Translations under genes and position numbers: made by a program
The notes under the pieces: generated by a model
What the model was told of the DNA's origin: nothing
Database searches by the model: none
Seen by the model: the letters and a program-made list of their open reading frames with translations, nothing else
In this document: piece after piece, positions 27,505 through 37,249 of the stretch
Numbering within the stretch: the first letter of the stretch is position 1
Layout of the letters: every line of letters starts with the position of its first letter
From: CAWFXC01 sp963819735
GTDB lineage: Bacteria > Actinomycetota > Acidimicrobiia > IMCC26256 > DASPTH01
Length of the DNA stretch: 64,000 bases
Direction of reading: 5' to 3'
Assembly: GCA_963819735.1 (NCBI GenBank)
Contig: CAWFXC010000004.1
Span: 310,001 to 374,000, forward strand

Positions 27505-28626
27505 ATGAGCACTTCCGAGAACCGACCCGCGCGCGTCGGCATGATCACCGACCAGACCGGCGCCCTGTCGTTCATGGGCGTCGCCAACGCCAACGTCGCC
27601 AAGATGGTCGTCGAGGACATCAACGCCCGCGGCGGACTCCTCGGTCGTCCGGTCGAGTTGTTCCTCGAGGACAGCGCCACCGACGACGCAGTGGCGGAGG
27701 TCGTGGCGGCCAAGCTCGTCGAGCAAGTGGATGTCGACGTGGTCATCGGCGGCATCTACAGCTCGACGCGTCAAGCCATCAAGGGACCGGTCGTCGACCG
27801 GGCCGAGACGCTCTACCTGTACCCCGAGCAGTACGAGGGCCAGGAGTGCCACCCGTTGATCTTCTGCACCGGGCCGGTCCCGGCGCAGCAGATCGAGCCG
27901 TTCTTCCCGTGGTTGATGCGGGAGACCGGCGCCCGCACCTTCTACATGCCGTCGGCCGACTACATCTGGCCGCACACGTTGAACAAGAAGGTACGGGAGG
28001 TCGTCGGCGCGGAGGGCGGCGAGATCGTCGGCGAGCAGTACTTCCCGATGGACCACATGGAGTACGACCGGGTGGTCGAGGACATCATGTCGAGCGGTGC
28101 GGACGTCGTGTTCAACACGATCGTCCCGCCCGGGCTGACGCCGTTCCTCGACGCGCTGCACCGCGCCGGCTTCACCGCTCGGGGTGGTCAGATCGTGTGC
28201 ACGTACTTCGACGAGAACTTCCTGAACCTGGTGCCGGCCGAGCACGTCGAGGGCCTCTACGGATGCCTCGACTACTACCGGGGTGTCGACGACCCGTTCA
28301 GCATCGAGCTCCTCAACCGCTACGAGAGCCTGTATCCCGGGAGCGCGCTTTTCACTGCGGGCAGTGCGTGCACGGGTACATACCGGGCGCTCAAGCTCTG
28401 GGAGGCGGCGGTGCGAGAGGCCGGTTCGTTCGACCAGGACGACGTCATCGTTGCGCTCGACCACGCCCGGATCGAGCAGGGCCCGGGCGGGCCGGCGGAG
28501 ATGGTGCCGGGTCAGCACCACGTGCGTATGAACATGTACATCGCCCGGTCGGAGGGCGGCACGTTCAACGTGGTCGAGAACCTGGGCCACATCGACCCGA
28601 AGGAGTGCGAGGTCGGGAACGCCTGA
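27505..28626 (+). CDS. UrtA/AmiC-like binding protein without signal peptide
   Basis: A 373-residue type I binding-protein fold. The sequence matches the short-chain amide/urea group (UrtA, AmiC): GALSFMGVANANVAKMVVED, VVIGGIYSSTRQAIKGP, LYLYPEQYEGQEC and GLYGCLDYYRG. The protein begins MSTSENRPARVGMITD with no hydrophobic leader, so it should stay in the cytoplasm. AmiC in Pseudomonas is such a cytosolic sensor that controls an antiterminator. No AmiR-like gene or transporter lies nearby. ATG at 27505 has GAGGAGG upstream. Confidence 0.85.
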   Translation: MSTSENRPARVGMITDQTGALSFMGVANANVAKMVVEDINARGGLLGRPVELFLEDSATDDAVAEVVAAKLVEQVDVDVVIGGIYSSTRQAIKGPVVDRAETLYLYPEQYEGQECHPLIFCTGPVPAQQIEPFFPWLMRETGARTFYMPSADYIWPHTLNKKVREVVGAEGGEIVGEQYFPMDHMEYDRVVEDIMSSGADVVFNTIVPPGLTPFLDALHRAGFTARGGQIVCTYFDENFLNLVPAEHVEGLYGCLDYYRGVDDPFSIELLNRYESLYPGSALFTAGSACTGTYRALKLWEAAVREAGSFDQDDVIVALDHARIEQGPGGPAEMVPGQHHVRMNMYIARSEGGTFNVVENLGHIDPKECEVGNA

Positions 28627-28659
28627 CGGTGCACGCCACGAGTGACGCAAGCGGAACGC

Positions 28660-28688
28660 GGGGCCGGTCCTTTCACGGGGCCGGCCCC
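28660..28688 (+). terminator. GC-rich hairpin after the UrtA/AmiC-like gene
   Basis: An 8-bp stem, GGGGCCGG / CCGGCCCC, encloses 13 nt. It starts about 34 nt after the stop codon. No T-run follows; likely a rho-independent terminator of the GC-rich kind. Confidence 0.5.
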
Positions 28689-28763
28689 ACATCCGCGCAC
28701 GCTCACCGGCGACACCGCGGACACGACCAGGTAGCGTGCGCGCGTCGACAGAGAGGGCGAAAC

Positions 28764-29351
28764 ATGGCTGACGCCGCGACCGATCAACTGGCAACCCTGG
28801 ACTTCGCGATCCGGGCGCTGCAGGAGCAGGTCATGATCCTGCACGACGACCAGATGGAGATCGTCTCGAACTGCGAACCCTGGACGGTCCGCCGGCTGGC
28901 CAGCCACGCGTTGAACAACCAGCTGCTGTGGGCCGGCATCGTCACCGGCGAGCAGATCGTGTCCTTCGAGGACGCGATGGGCGCGGTGCCCTACGACGGC
29001 GACCTCGCGCAGTTCGCGGGCGAGGTGAAAGACCGGATCCTGGCGATGTGGGACACCGACGGCGTGCTCGACTCGATCCACGTCACACCACTCGGCGAGG
29101 TACCGGGGTCGGTGGTGATCAACTTCGCGATCATCGACGCGCTGTGCCACACGTGGGATCTCGCGGCCAGCGTGGGTCGCCCGATCGAGTTCACCGCGGA
29201 GATGATTCCGACGATCTCCGTGGTGGTGGCGGCAACGTGCACCGACGGCGCTCGAGAGCACGGTCTCATCAAGCCGGTGGTCACGACTCCGGCTGACGCC
29301 AGTGACACCGAACAGCTCATGGCCCTGGCGGGTCGGTCCCTTCCCGGCTGA
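28764..29351 (+). CDS. TIGR03086-like / maleylpyruvate isomerase N-terminal domain protein (DinB-like)
   Basis: A 195-residue protein of the mycothiol-dependent maleylpyruvate isomerase/DinB superfamily. Conserved pieces are NCEPWTVRRLASHALNN with a metal His and IDALCHTWDLAASVG with a second His. These four-helix proteins bind a divalent metal and often use mycothiol, which is specific to Actinomycetota. ATG at 28764 has GAGAGGGCG upstream. Substrate unknown. Confidence 0.82.
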   Translation: MADAATDQLATLDFAIRALQEQVMILHDDQMEIVSNCEPWTVRRLASHALNNQLLWAGIVTGEQIVSFEDAMGAVPYDGDLAQFAGEVKDRILAMWDTDGVLDSIHVTPLGEVPGSVVINFAIIDALCHTWDLAASVGRPIEFTAEMIPTISVVVAATCTDGAREHGLIKPVVTTPADASDTEQLMALAGRSLPG

Positions 29352-29477
29352 GCAAGGGCCGCGGCCTCCTGGCGGCGACCGCAATGTTCGTGGGTGGCCG
29401 GCTGGATCGCCGATGAGTCCGGCTGGTCTTCCTCGTCTCACTGGGCACACAGCCGCACCACCACCGGAGGCAACACC

Positions 29478-30077
29478 ATGAGGAAGATCCTTGCGGGGAT
29501 GTTCATCTCGCTGGACGGGGTCGTCGAGGCCCCCGACCAGTGGCACTTCCCGTACTTCAACGACCAGATGGGCGCGGCCGTCGGCGGCATGCTCGAGCAC
29601 GCCGACACGATGCTCATCGGCCGCGTTACCTACGACAGCTTTGCCGGGGCGTGGCCCGACCGCGAGGCGGCCGGCGAGGAGGATGCCGGGTTCGCCAAGC
29701 AGCTCGGCGACCTCCGCAAGATCGTGGTGTCGCACCAGGAGCTGAACTTCACGTGGCGGAATTCCGAGCAGCTGCGGGGCGACTTCGTCGACGCGGTGAC
29801 TGCGCTCAAGAACGAGCCCGGGGGCGACATCGGCATGAGCGGGTCGCCGTCGATCGTCCGCCAGCTCCTCGAGGCCGGTCTGCTCGACGAGCTGCACCTG
29901 CTCGTGCACCCGATCGCCGTCCGCCACGGCATGCTGCTGTTCGACGCCGGCGAGACCATCCCGCTCGAGCTGCTGTCGTCGGAGACGTTCTCGACCGGTG
30001 TGCTCCACCTGGTCTACGGCCCGGATGCCACGCCTCCCCAGGGTGGCTACGAAGAAGCCAAGGCCACCCTCGCCTGA
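29478..30077 (+). CDS. Dihydrofolate-reductase-like / RibD C-terminal domain protein
   Basis: A 199-residue protein: MRKILAGMFISLDGVVEAP, LIGRVTYDSFAGAWP, IGMSGSPSIVRQLLEAGLLD and HPIAVRHG mark the RibD-C/DHFR fold. These NADPH-dependent stand-alone proteins have mostly unknown substrates. ATG at 29478 follows GGAGGCAACACC. Three further genes of this family lie in the window (41473, 57950, 63307). Confidence 0.88.
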   Translation: MRKILAGMFISLDGVVEAPDQWHFPYFNDQMGAAVGGMLEHADTMLIGRVTYDSFAGAWPDREAAGEEDAGFAKQLGDLRKIVVSHQELNFTWRNSEQLRGDFVDAVTALKNEPGGDIGMSGSPSIVRQLLEAGLLDELHLLVHPIAVRHGMLLFDAGETIPLELLSSETFSTGVLHLVYGPDATPPQGGYEEAKATLA

Positions 30078-30090
30078 GGCGCCGCGCGGC

Positions 30091-32256
30091 TCATCGTTTC
30101 CAGTGTCGGTGGAGTGCGAGGGCGTCGAGGAACGCGTCGGTGGTGTCGGTGACGCCGGCTTGATTGGGGTCTATCCCGAGCGGTGTGCACCATTCGCGGT
30201 CCAGGATCGCCAGGGTCTTGTGGTGGCGGAACGCTTCCTGCACGAACGCGCCGGTGGCCGCGTCGGGTGATGCGGCGAGCACCACGCCGTCGTACTCGAC
30301 CGGGTCGGTGATGTGCACTGTGCGGTCGACCGTCACACCGCCGGCGAGCTGGCCGAGGTGTGGTCCGATCACGATCACCTCGACGCCCAAGGGGTCGGCG
30401 GCGGTCCGCCACGCCGACACCACGCGACTGCGCGTGCTGTCGTCGACGATGACTCCCACCATCCGCCCGGCGACCGGTCCCGGTTCACCGTTGTCGAGCG
30501 AGAGCGCGGGCGAGAGGATCGCCGGTTCGACGGGTGAACCCGAGGGTGCGTCGATACCGAGGTGCGCGGCGACGTCCTCGGCCAGTTGGGCATCGACCTG
30601 CGCGAGGTTCGCGACCATCCGTTGGTGGATGCCGGGGCTGATGCACTTCGCGAGCTCGAAGCTGAACGCCGCCGCGACATGGTCGCGTTCGGTGTCAGTG
30701 AGCGACCGGTAGAAGAGCGTCGCCTGGGTGAAGTGGTCGTCGAAGCTCGCGGGCCGGAGCTTGATCTTCGGTCCTGCCACTTCGACGGGTGGATGCGTGT
30801 AGGCGCCGTCGCCGATCCGGGCGAACGGGCACCCGCCCCCGAGTGAGTTCGGCGTGTACGCCGTGACGCCCTCGTGCACCACCTGCTGCATGAGGCCGTC
30901 CCGGTTGTTGTCGTTGACCTCCGCCAGCGGCCGGTTGATCGGGATCTGGGCGAAGTTCGGCCCGCCGAGGCGCGTCAGCTGGGTGTCGAAGTAGGAGAAG
31001 AGCCGGGCGTGGAGCAGTGGGTCGTCCACGAACCCGATGCCGGGAACGAGATGCCCGGGGTGGAACGCGATCTGTTCCGTCTCCGCGAAGTAGTTCGCCG
31101 GGTTGCGGTCGAGGGTGAGCGTCCCGACCCGTCGCACCGGGCAGAGCTCCTCGGGCACGAGCTTCGTCGAGTCGAGGAGGTCGATGCCCTCGAACGTCTG
31201 CTCGTCGTTGTCGGGCATCACCTGCACGCCGAGTTCCCACTGCGGGAGGTTGCCGGACGCGATACGGGTGTGGAGGTCGCGTCGGTGGAAGTCGGGGTCG
31301 ATACCTCCGAGCTTCTGCGATTCCTCCCAGACGAGACTGTGAATCCCTGCGGCCGGCTTCCAGTGGAACTTCACCAACGAGGTCGAACCGTCGGCCGCGG
31401 TCAAGCGGAACGTGTGGACGCCGAACCCTTCCATCGTCGCGAACGAGCGTGGGATCGCCCGATCCGACATCACCCACAGGAGCATGTGCGTGGATTCCGG
31501 CTGGAGGCTCACGAAGTCCCAGAATGTGTCATGGGCCGACTGGGCCTGGGGGATCTCGCGGTCCGGTTCCGGCTTCACCGCATGGATCAGGTCGGGGAAC
31601 TTGATGCCGTCCTGGATGAAGAACACCGGGATGTTGTTCCCGACGAGGTCGAAGTTTCCTTCGTCGGTGTAGAACTTCACCGCGAAGCCGCGCACGTCGC
31701 GCGCGGTGTCGGCCGATCCGCGTGACCCGGCGACGGTCGAGAACCGCACGAACACCGGTGTGGTCGCGCCCGGTCGCAGGAATGCCGCCGCGCACAGGTC
31801 TTCGAGCCCCTCGACCGCCTCGAACACCCCGTGGGCTCCCGCACCACGCGCGTGCACCACGCGCTCAGGAATGCGTTCGTGGTCGAAGTGAGTGATCTTC
31901 TCCCGGAGATGGAAGTCCTCGAGCAGTGTCGGGCCACGTTCACCGACCTTCAACGAGTTGTCGGCGTCGTCGACGCGGAGTCCCTGCGCCGTGGTGAGAT
32001 GCTCTCCCGATTGACCCCACGCGAGACCCGTCCCGTCGACCGCCGGCGTGTCCGACGAGAGCGGGACCACCTTGCCGGCGGCACGGCGCTGCTCAGCGGC
32101 CGCGACTGCGCCGGCCTTCGGCGAGCGTCCCGTCGGCGCGGGATTCGCCTGCTCGTGGCTGCTCGACGCCTCGTCCCGGTTCGGTGAACGGGCACCTTCC
32201 GCCGCGACGGGACCACTGTTGCGTTGCGACTTCGGCGTGCGGTTCGACGGGGCCAT
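30091..32256 (-). CDS. katE: Large-subunit monofunctional catalase (KatE/HPII clade)
   Basis: A 721-residue catalase, the large-subunit length. Catalytic His lies in VVHARGAGAHGVFE, Asn in DLVGNNIPVFFIQDG, and the heme-ligand Tyr in RLFSYFDTQLTRLG. The last 150 residues (VGVIVDDSTRSR onward) are the flavodoxin/GATase-like domain typical of HPII. The first 70 residues are low-complexity and basic. It decomposes hydrogen peroxide in the cytoplasm. Frame intact over 2.1 kb. Downstream on the same strand there is nothing; it converges with the DHFR-like gene. Confidence 0.97.
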   Translation of the reverse strand: MAPSNRTPKSQRNSGPVAAEGARSPNRDEASSSHEQANPAPTGRSPKAGAVAAAEQRRAAGKVVPLSSDTPAVDGTGLAWGQSGEHLTTAQGLRVDDADNSLKVGERGPTLLEDFHLREKITHFDHERIPERVVHARGAGAHGVFEAVEGLEDLCAAAFLRPGATTPVFVRFSTVAGSRGSADTARDVRGFAVKFYTDEGNFDLVGNNIPVFFIQDGIKFPDLIHAVKPEPDREIPQAQSAHDTFWDFVSLQPESTHMLLWVMSDRAIPRSFATMEGFGVHTFRLTAADGSTSLVKFHWKPAAGIHSLVWEESQKLGGIDPDFHRRDLHTRIASGNLPQWELGVQVMPDNDEQTFEGIDLLDSTKLVPEELCPVRRVGTLTLDRNPANYFAETEQIAFHPGHLVPGIGFVDDPLLHARLFSYFDTQLTRLGGPNFAQIPINRPLAEVNDNNRDGLMQQVVHEGVTAYTPNSLGGGCPFARIGDGAYTHPPVEVAGPKIKLRPASFDDHFTQATLFYRSLTDTERDHVAAAFSFELAKCISPGIHQRMVANLAQVDAQLAEDVAAHLGIDAPSGSPVEPAILSPALSLDNGEPGPVAGRMVGVIVDDSTRSRVVSAWRTAADPLGVEVIVIGPHLGQLAGGVTVDRTVHITDPVEYDGVVLAASPDAATGAFVQEAFRHHKTLAILDREWCTPLGIDPNQAGVTDTTDAFLDALALHRHWKR

Positions 32257-32278
32257 CAGTCATCCTCTGATCGGGTGT

Positions 32279-32838
32279 TCAGGAAGCAGTCGCCGCACGA
32301 CGAGAGCCGGCGGGCGAACGGAGCGGGTTGTTACCCAGAGCGCCGGATTCGTACCCACGTCGCGCGACGTGGGTCAGTCGGGCGAGAACGGGGGCGGGCG
32401 CGTAGGCCCGGGCGCGGACGATGCGGCGGAACCGGCGCAGCGAGAGCGCGTTGCGCAGCCCGAGCAGCGGATCGGTGACTGTTCGGGGAAGGCGCTGAAC
32501 CGCGCCGCCGGTCGGTGTCTCCTCGATGGTCACGCGTGTACCGCCCGTCACCGACGCGAGGGAAACGCGTACCCGCGCCACGCCGGTGGGGCGGAATCGC
32601 ACCTCGAGCTCGATGAACTGCGCGCGTGTCGGCGGTCCAGGACCTTGGTCGAATCGTGGAGCTCGGCGACGAAGTTCCCGACCGCGTGGTGAAACCGCGA
32701 CCCGACGGCAGGCCATTCGGGATCGACACCGCGGATTCGTCGAGTGCCGAGTACCCACGCGGGATACGCGTACGCGTCGTCGAGCACGTCGAAGATTGCG
32801 TCGGGACTCGCGTCGATGAGGATCGAGTTGCGGGACAT
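32279..32838 (-). CDS. SRPBCC (polyketide cyclase-like) protein, frame broken
   Basis: About 185 residues if two extra bases near 32621-32634 are ignored. It begins MSRNSILIDASPDAIFDVLDD, the start of a START-like domain, and continues GSRFHHAVG, VRFRPTGVARVRVSL, VTIEETPTGG. The C-terminal 60 residues are basic. SRPBCC proteins bind hydrophobic ligands in a deep pocket. The break is explained by two doubled wobble bases in Arg codons, so the gene may be intact. It follows the catalase start by 22 nt on the same strand, hence is upstream of katE in transcription. Confidence 0.72.
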
Positions 32839-33183
32839 ACCCGCCGACTACCCGTGGCTCGCGGTGAACAAACGAAGTCGACAAGACGCTCGCGCAGAAC
32901 ACCTTCACTGCCTGCGCGGGTTCGGGAGCGTGGAAGCAGTCGGCCAGGGATCACGGACTCGGCGCCGCACTCACCACGACGCGCGGGAGTGGCTCCGCGC
33001 TGAACGCCGAGGGGGCATTGAACTTCCTGTGCACGCGTTTCGACGCCGCGAACACGACTGCCGCGTGCGACGGCCGCCACGACGGGAGCGGCTGAGCGGC
33101 ACCTCAGTCGGGCACGGCGGGGTCCCGGTGGTGTTCGCGGCCGATAGCTTTGGCGGCTGTTCGCCAGCGTGGGAGAGGGAAAC
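32839..33183. other. 345-bp intergenic stretch with an orphan coding-like segment
   Basis: No complete gene. From about 32874 to 33098 on the plus strand a frame ends in TGA and reads KTLAQNTFTACAGSG ... ALNFLCTRFDAANTTAACDG, with GC-rich third positions like a real gene but no start codon at its left end. It may be the tail of a secreted protein whose beginning was lost. The right end (33160-33183) holds GGGAGAGGGAAAC, the ribosome binding site of the sulfatase. Confidence 0.35.
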
Positions 33184-35546
33184 GTGACGCAGGGATTCGA
33201 CGGCACGATCAATCTCGACATTCGCGATTCGGTTCCCGACTGGGCGCCGTTCCTCCCGCCGAAGGCGCCCGACGGCGCACCGAATGTTCTGTACCTCGCC
33301 TGGGACGACGTCGGCTACGGGACGATGGACGTCTTCGGCGGCCCGGTGGAGACGCCGAACATGCGGCGCATCGCCGACATGGGCGTGCGGTTCTCGAACT
33401 TCCACACGACCGCGTTGTGTTCGCCGACGCGGTCGTCGTTGCTGACCGGTCGCAACGCGACGAGCAACGGCATGGCCACCATCGCCGAGTTCAGCTCGGG
33501 GTTCCCCGGGATCTCGACCCGGATCCCGTTCGAGAACGGGTTCATCTCCGAGGTGCTCGTCGAGCGTGGGTACAACACGTACTGCGTCGGGAAGTGGCAT
33601 CTCACTCCGGGCGAGGAGTGCAACCTCGCCGCGTTCAAGGGACGCTGGCCGCTCGGGCGTGGCTTCGAGCGCTTCTACGGGTTCCTCGGTGGCGAGTCGA
33701 ACCAGTGGTATCCGGACCTCGTGCAGGACAACTACCAGATCGATCCCCCGGGTACGCCCGAAGACGGGTATCACCTCTCGAAGGACCTCGCCGACCAGGC
33801 GATCGGCATGATCCAGTCGGCCAAGGTCATCGATCCCGACAAGCCGTTCTTCATGTACCTCGCGCCCGGGTGCGGGCACGCGCCGCACCAGGTGCTTCAC
33901 GGAGTGGGCCGACCAGTACAAGGGGAAGTTCGACGAGGGCTACGAAGCCATCCGGGCCGGCATCCTCGATCGGCAGAAGCAAGCTCGGCCTGCTGCCCGA
34001 CGACACGGAGCTGTCGCCGATCAACCCGCACGGCGAGCCGGCAGCGCACCGGTCCCGACGGTCAGCCGTGGCCGGTGCTCGACACGGTGCGTCCGTGGGA
34101 CTCGTTGAGCGACGACGAGCGACGCCTCTTCGCGCGCATGGCCGAGGTGTTCGCCGGATTCGTCTCCTACACCGACGACCAGCTGGGCCGCGTCCTCGAC
34201 TACCTCGAGGAGTCCGGAGAGCTCGACAACACGATCATCGTCGTGGTCTCCGACAACGGCGCCAGCGGCGAGGGCGGTCCCAACGGCTCGTTCAACGAGT
34301 GGCGCTTCTTCAACGGCGTCCCCGACACGACCGAGGTCGACGCTCCCCCACATCGACGACCTCGGCACGCCGAAGTCGTACAACCACTACAGCACCGGTT
34401 GGGCGTGGGCGTTCGACACGCCGTTCCCGTACTGGAAGCGCTGGGCGGGCTACGAGGGTGGCGTCGCCGACATGTGCCTGGTCGTCGTGGCCGAAGCAGA
34501 TCAAGCCGTCGACGGATGTCCGCCAGCAGTACATCCACGCGGTCGACGTCGTCCCGACCGTCTACGAGCTGCTCGGCATCGAACCGCCGGCGGTGATCAA
34601 GGGCTACCCGCAGAGCCCGATCGAGGGCGAGAGCTTCGCGGCCGCACTCACCGATCCGACCGCGCCCGGGAAGGAGACGCAGTTCTACGCGATGCTCGGT
34701 CAACGCTCGATCTACCACGAGGGCTGGCTCGCCTGCACCGTGCATCCCGCCGATCGGCGGCTGGGGCAAGTTCGAGCTACGACGAGTGGGAGCTCTACGA
34801 CCTCGAGCACGACCGTTCGCAGTCGAAGAACGTCGCGGCGGCCGAGCCGGAACGGCTCGAGTCGTTGAAGAGCCTCTGGTTCTACTACGCCGGGATCTAC
34901 AACGGTCTGCCGCTCGACGACCGCACCGCGCTCGAGCAGGTCCTCGCCGAACGCCCCCACGGCGGACCCGACCGTCAGCAGTACACCTACTACCCGCACG
35001 TCGCCGACGTCCCCGAGTCGGCGGGTGTCGCGATCAACGGCCGCTCGTACACGATTGCCGCGGGTGTCGACGATCGACTCCGCCGATGCCGAGGGCGTGC
35101 TGTACGCGCACGGTGGCGTCGCCGGCGGCCACAGCCTCTACGTCAAGGACAAGAAGCTGCGCTACACGTTCAACTGGATCGGCACCAAGCTGTACGACAT
35201 CGTCGCCGACACCGAGATCAGCCCCGGGCGGCACGTGTTCACGGCCGAGTTCGCATCGAAGGGGCAGAGCACCGATCCGACAATGCCCGGCTTCGCGGGC
35301 ACGCTCACGCTCTACCTCGACACGACCAAGGTCGGCGAAGGCGAGATCGTCACCCAGCCCGGCAACTTCTGCCTCGTCGGCGACGGCATCTGCGTCGGTC
35401 GCGACAGCGCGTCACCGGTCACGCCCGAGTACACCGCGCCGTTCGCGTTCACCGGCGGCACCATCGACAAGGTGGTCGTCGACGTGTCCGGCGAGAAGTT
35501 CGTCGATCACGAGGCGCAGGTCGCGGCGTGGTTCAGCATCGACTAG
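33184..35546 (+). CDS. Arylsulfatase (type I, formylglycine-dependent), frame broken eight times
   Basis: About 784 residues when eight single extra bases are ignored, normal for the long bacterial arylsulfatases. Active-site motif CSPTRSSLLTG (Cys converted to formylglycine), metal ligands in LAWDDVGYG, KWHLTPGEE, and VVSDNGASGEGG are present. A C-terminal beta domain ends EAQVAAWFSID. Breaks at 33894, 33979, 34043, 34338, 34483, 34748, 34776 and 35068 each remove cleanly when one of two neighbouring bases is dropped, six of them without changing the residue. GTG at 33184 has AGAGGG upstream. No leader peptide, so probably cytoplasmic. It would release sulfate from a sulfate ester. Confidence 0.88.
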
Positions 35547-35558
35547 CCACGAGGCGCT

Positions 35559-35585
35559 GACCAGCTCCGGCACCACCGCTAGAAT
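35559..35585 (+). promoter_or_regulatory. Sigma-70-type promoter for leaderless oxygenase mRNA
   Basis: CTGACC (-35) and TAGAAT (-10, 35580-35585) are 15-17 bp apart, and the ATG at 35594 begins 8 nt after the -10 box. No ribosome binding site precedes the ATG. Confidence 0.5.
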
Positions 35586-35593
35586 TTCCGCGG

Positions 35594-36613
35594 ATGACTA
35601 CGCTGCCGCTGCTCGACCTGCGCGCGTTCAGCACCGACGAGCACTCGGCCGCGGCGGCGTCATTCGTCGACGAGCTCTGCGCGGTGTGCCACGAGACCGG
35701 CTTCTTCGCGCTGAGCGGCCACGGGGTCGATCCCGCGTTGAGCCGTTCGTTGCACGAGCAGGCGCGCCGCTTCTTCGCGCTGCCCGAGGCCGACCGTCTC
35801 GCCATCGCCAACGTGAACTCTCCACAGTTCCGCGGGTACACACCGGTCAGTCACGAATACACCGGTGGCCGGGCCGACCGACGCGACGAGCTCGACGTCG
35901 GGTGGGAGCTTCCCGCCCCCGTCCTGCACCCGGACGACCCGCCCTGGCTCCGATTACGCGGGCCGAACCTGTGGCCGGCCACCCAGCCGGAGCTGCGTCC
36001 GGTGGTGACCGACTGGATGATCGAGATGGAGCGAGTCGGCCGCACCCTGCTCCGGGCGGTCGCGCGCGCACTGGGCCAACCCGCCGATCGTTTCGCGCCG
36101 CTCGTGTCGCCCCACCCCGAAGTGCTGGTCAAGGTGATCCGGTATCCGGGCCGCCCCGCCGACGCGCTTGACGACGACCAGGGCGTCGGCGAACACCGCG
36201 ACTCGGGATTGCTCAGCTTCGTCGACCAGGACACCACTGGCGGACTCCAGGTGCTGTTGGACGGCGCGTTCGTCGACGTGGAACCGGTGCCCGGGACGTT
36301 CGTCGTGAACCTGGGCGAGATGATGCAGCTCCTCACGCACGGCTACCTCACCGCGACCGTCCACCGGGTCGTGAGTCCTCCGCCGGGCCGCGACCGCATC
36401 TCGGTCGCCTACTTCTTCAACCCGACGCTGGAAGCGACGCTGGCACCGCTCACGCTCCCACCGACCCTCGCCGCCGACGCGCCCGGTGGCGAGAGCGCCG
36501 ACGCCGCCAACCCGATCCTCGCGAACTACGGCGAGAACTCGATGAAGGTGCGCCTCCGCGCCCACCCCGACGTGGCGCGTCGCCACCACTCGGACCTCAT
36601 CGCCGAGCGTTGA
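35594..36613 (+). CDS. 2-oxoglutarate/Fe(II)-dependent oxygenase (isopenicillin N synthase family)
   Basis: A 339-residue non-heme iron oxygenase. N-terminal domain: MTTLPLLDLRAFS, ETGFFALSGHGVD. Iron ligands: His and Asp in GEHRDSGLLSF and His in TVHRVVSPP; the 2-oxoglutarate Arg-x-Ser is in GRDRISVAYFF. Such enzymes hydroxylate or desaturate diverse small molecules. ATG at 35594. No operon partner; substrate unknown. Confidence 0.93.
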   Translation: MTTLPLLDLRAFSTDEHSAAAASFVDELCAVCHETGFFALSGHGVDPALSRSLHEQARRFFALPEADRLAIANVNSPQFRGYTPVSHEYTGGRADRRDELDVGWELPAPVLHPDDPPWLRLRGPNLWPATQPELRPVVTDWMIEMERVGRTLLRAVARALGQPADRFAPLVSPHPEVLVKVIRYPGRPADALDDDQGVGEHRDSGLLSFVDQDTTGGLQVLLDGAFVDVEPVPGTFVVNLGEMMQLLTHGYLTATVHRVVSPPPGRDRISVAYFFNPTLEATLAPLTLPPTLAADAPGGESADAANPILANYGENSMKVRLRAHPDVARRHHSDLIAER

Positions 36614-36650
36614 ACGCAGCCTGACCGGATCGCCCGGCGCGCCGCGCGCA

Positions 36651-37042
36651 TCAGCGTCGTTCGTTGGCGATGAACTCCGTGGAGTCTCGTGGTCGGGCGA
36701 GCGGAGATCGGTCGTCGTCGGCGAAGTACTGAGCACTTGACCAATCGTCGGATCGCCTGGTTCACCCCACGCGATCATGAGCGCTCGTCGCGCGTGCGGG
36801 TGGAGACGGCGCGCCTCGTCCAGCAACTCGTCGCCGGTCACTCCCTCGAGCCGGAGTCCGGCCAGCACGAGGGCGACGACCTCGCCGGACTCCCCCAGGT
36901 CGCGGAGGAGCGCCCGCGCCTCGTGCGCGGTGCTCAGACACTCGATCCGGTACTGCCGTTCGCAACGATCGCGCAGCTCGCTCTCGACGCTGCGGAGGGC
37001 GACCTCGTCGCCGTCGACCGCGGGGAGGACCGCGTTCGCCAT
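36651..37042 (-). pseudogene. Degenerate receiver-domain (REC) remnant
   Basis: From ATG 37042 the minus strand encodes MANAVLPAVDGDEVALRSVE ... GVTGDELLDEARRLHPHARR, matching REC domains that are normally fused to thioredoxin-reductase-like proteins. The phosphorylated Asp position in LVLAGLRLEG is Gly. After AWGEPGD the frame changes; the other frame carries DDWSSAQYF and reaches a stop at 36651. The expected residues between look deleted and no reductase follows. I read it as an internally deleted remnant. A shifted short gene is possible. Confidence 0.55.
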
Positions 37043-37249
37043 GCGGCGAGAATACCGGCGAGCCCACCGGCGGATCCTCGAGTTCAACGGGTCGTCCCCG
37101 TGCGCGGCGGGCAGATGCACGACGAGGCTCGACGCGCGCTCGGCAAACGCTACGCCGGCTCGCGATCACCTGAAGCCCAGTCTGACTAGGCTCGTCGGCG
37201 GCTCGGATGTGGCCAAGACCGGGGACAGCCCCGTGGCGGAAGGAACCAG

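Noticed and set aside
33184..35546. Programmed frameshifting in the sulfatase
   Set aside because: Eight breaks without slippery sequences or stimulatory structures, each at a doubled base, cannot be programmed; an assembly effect is simpler.
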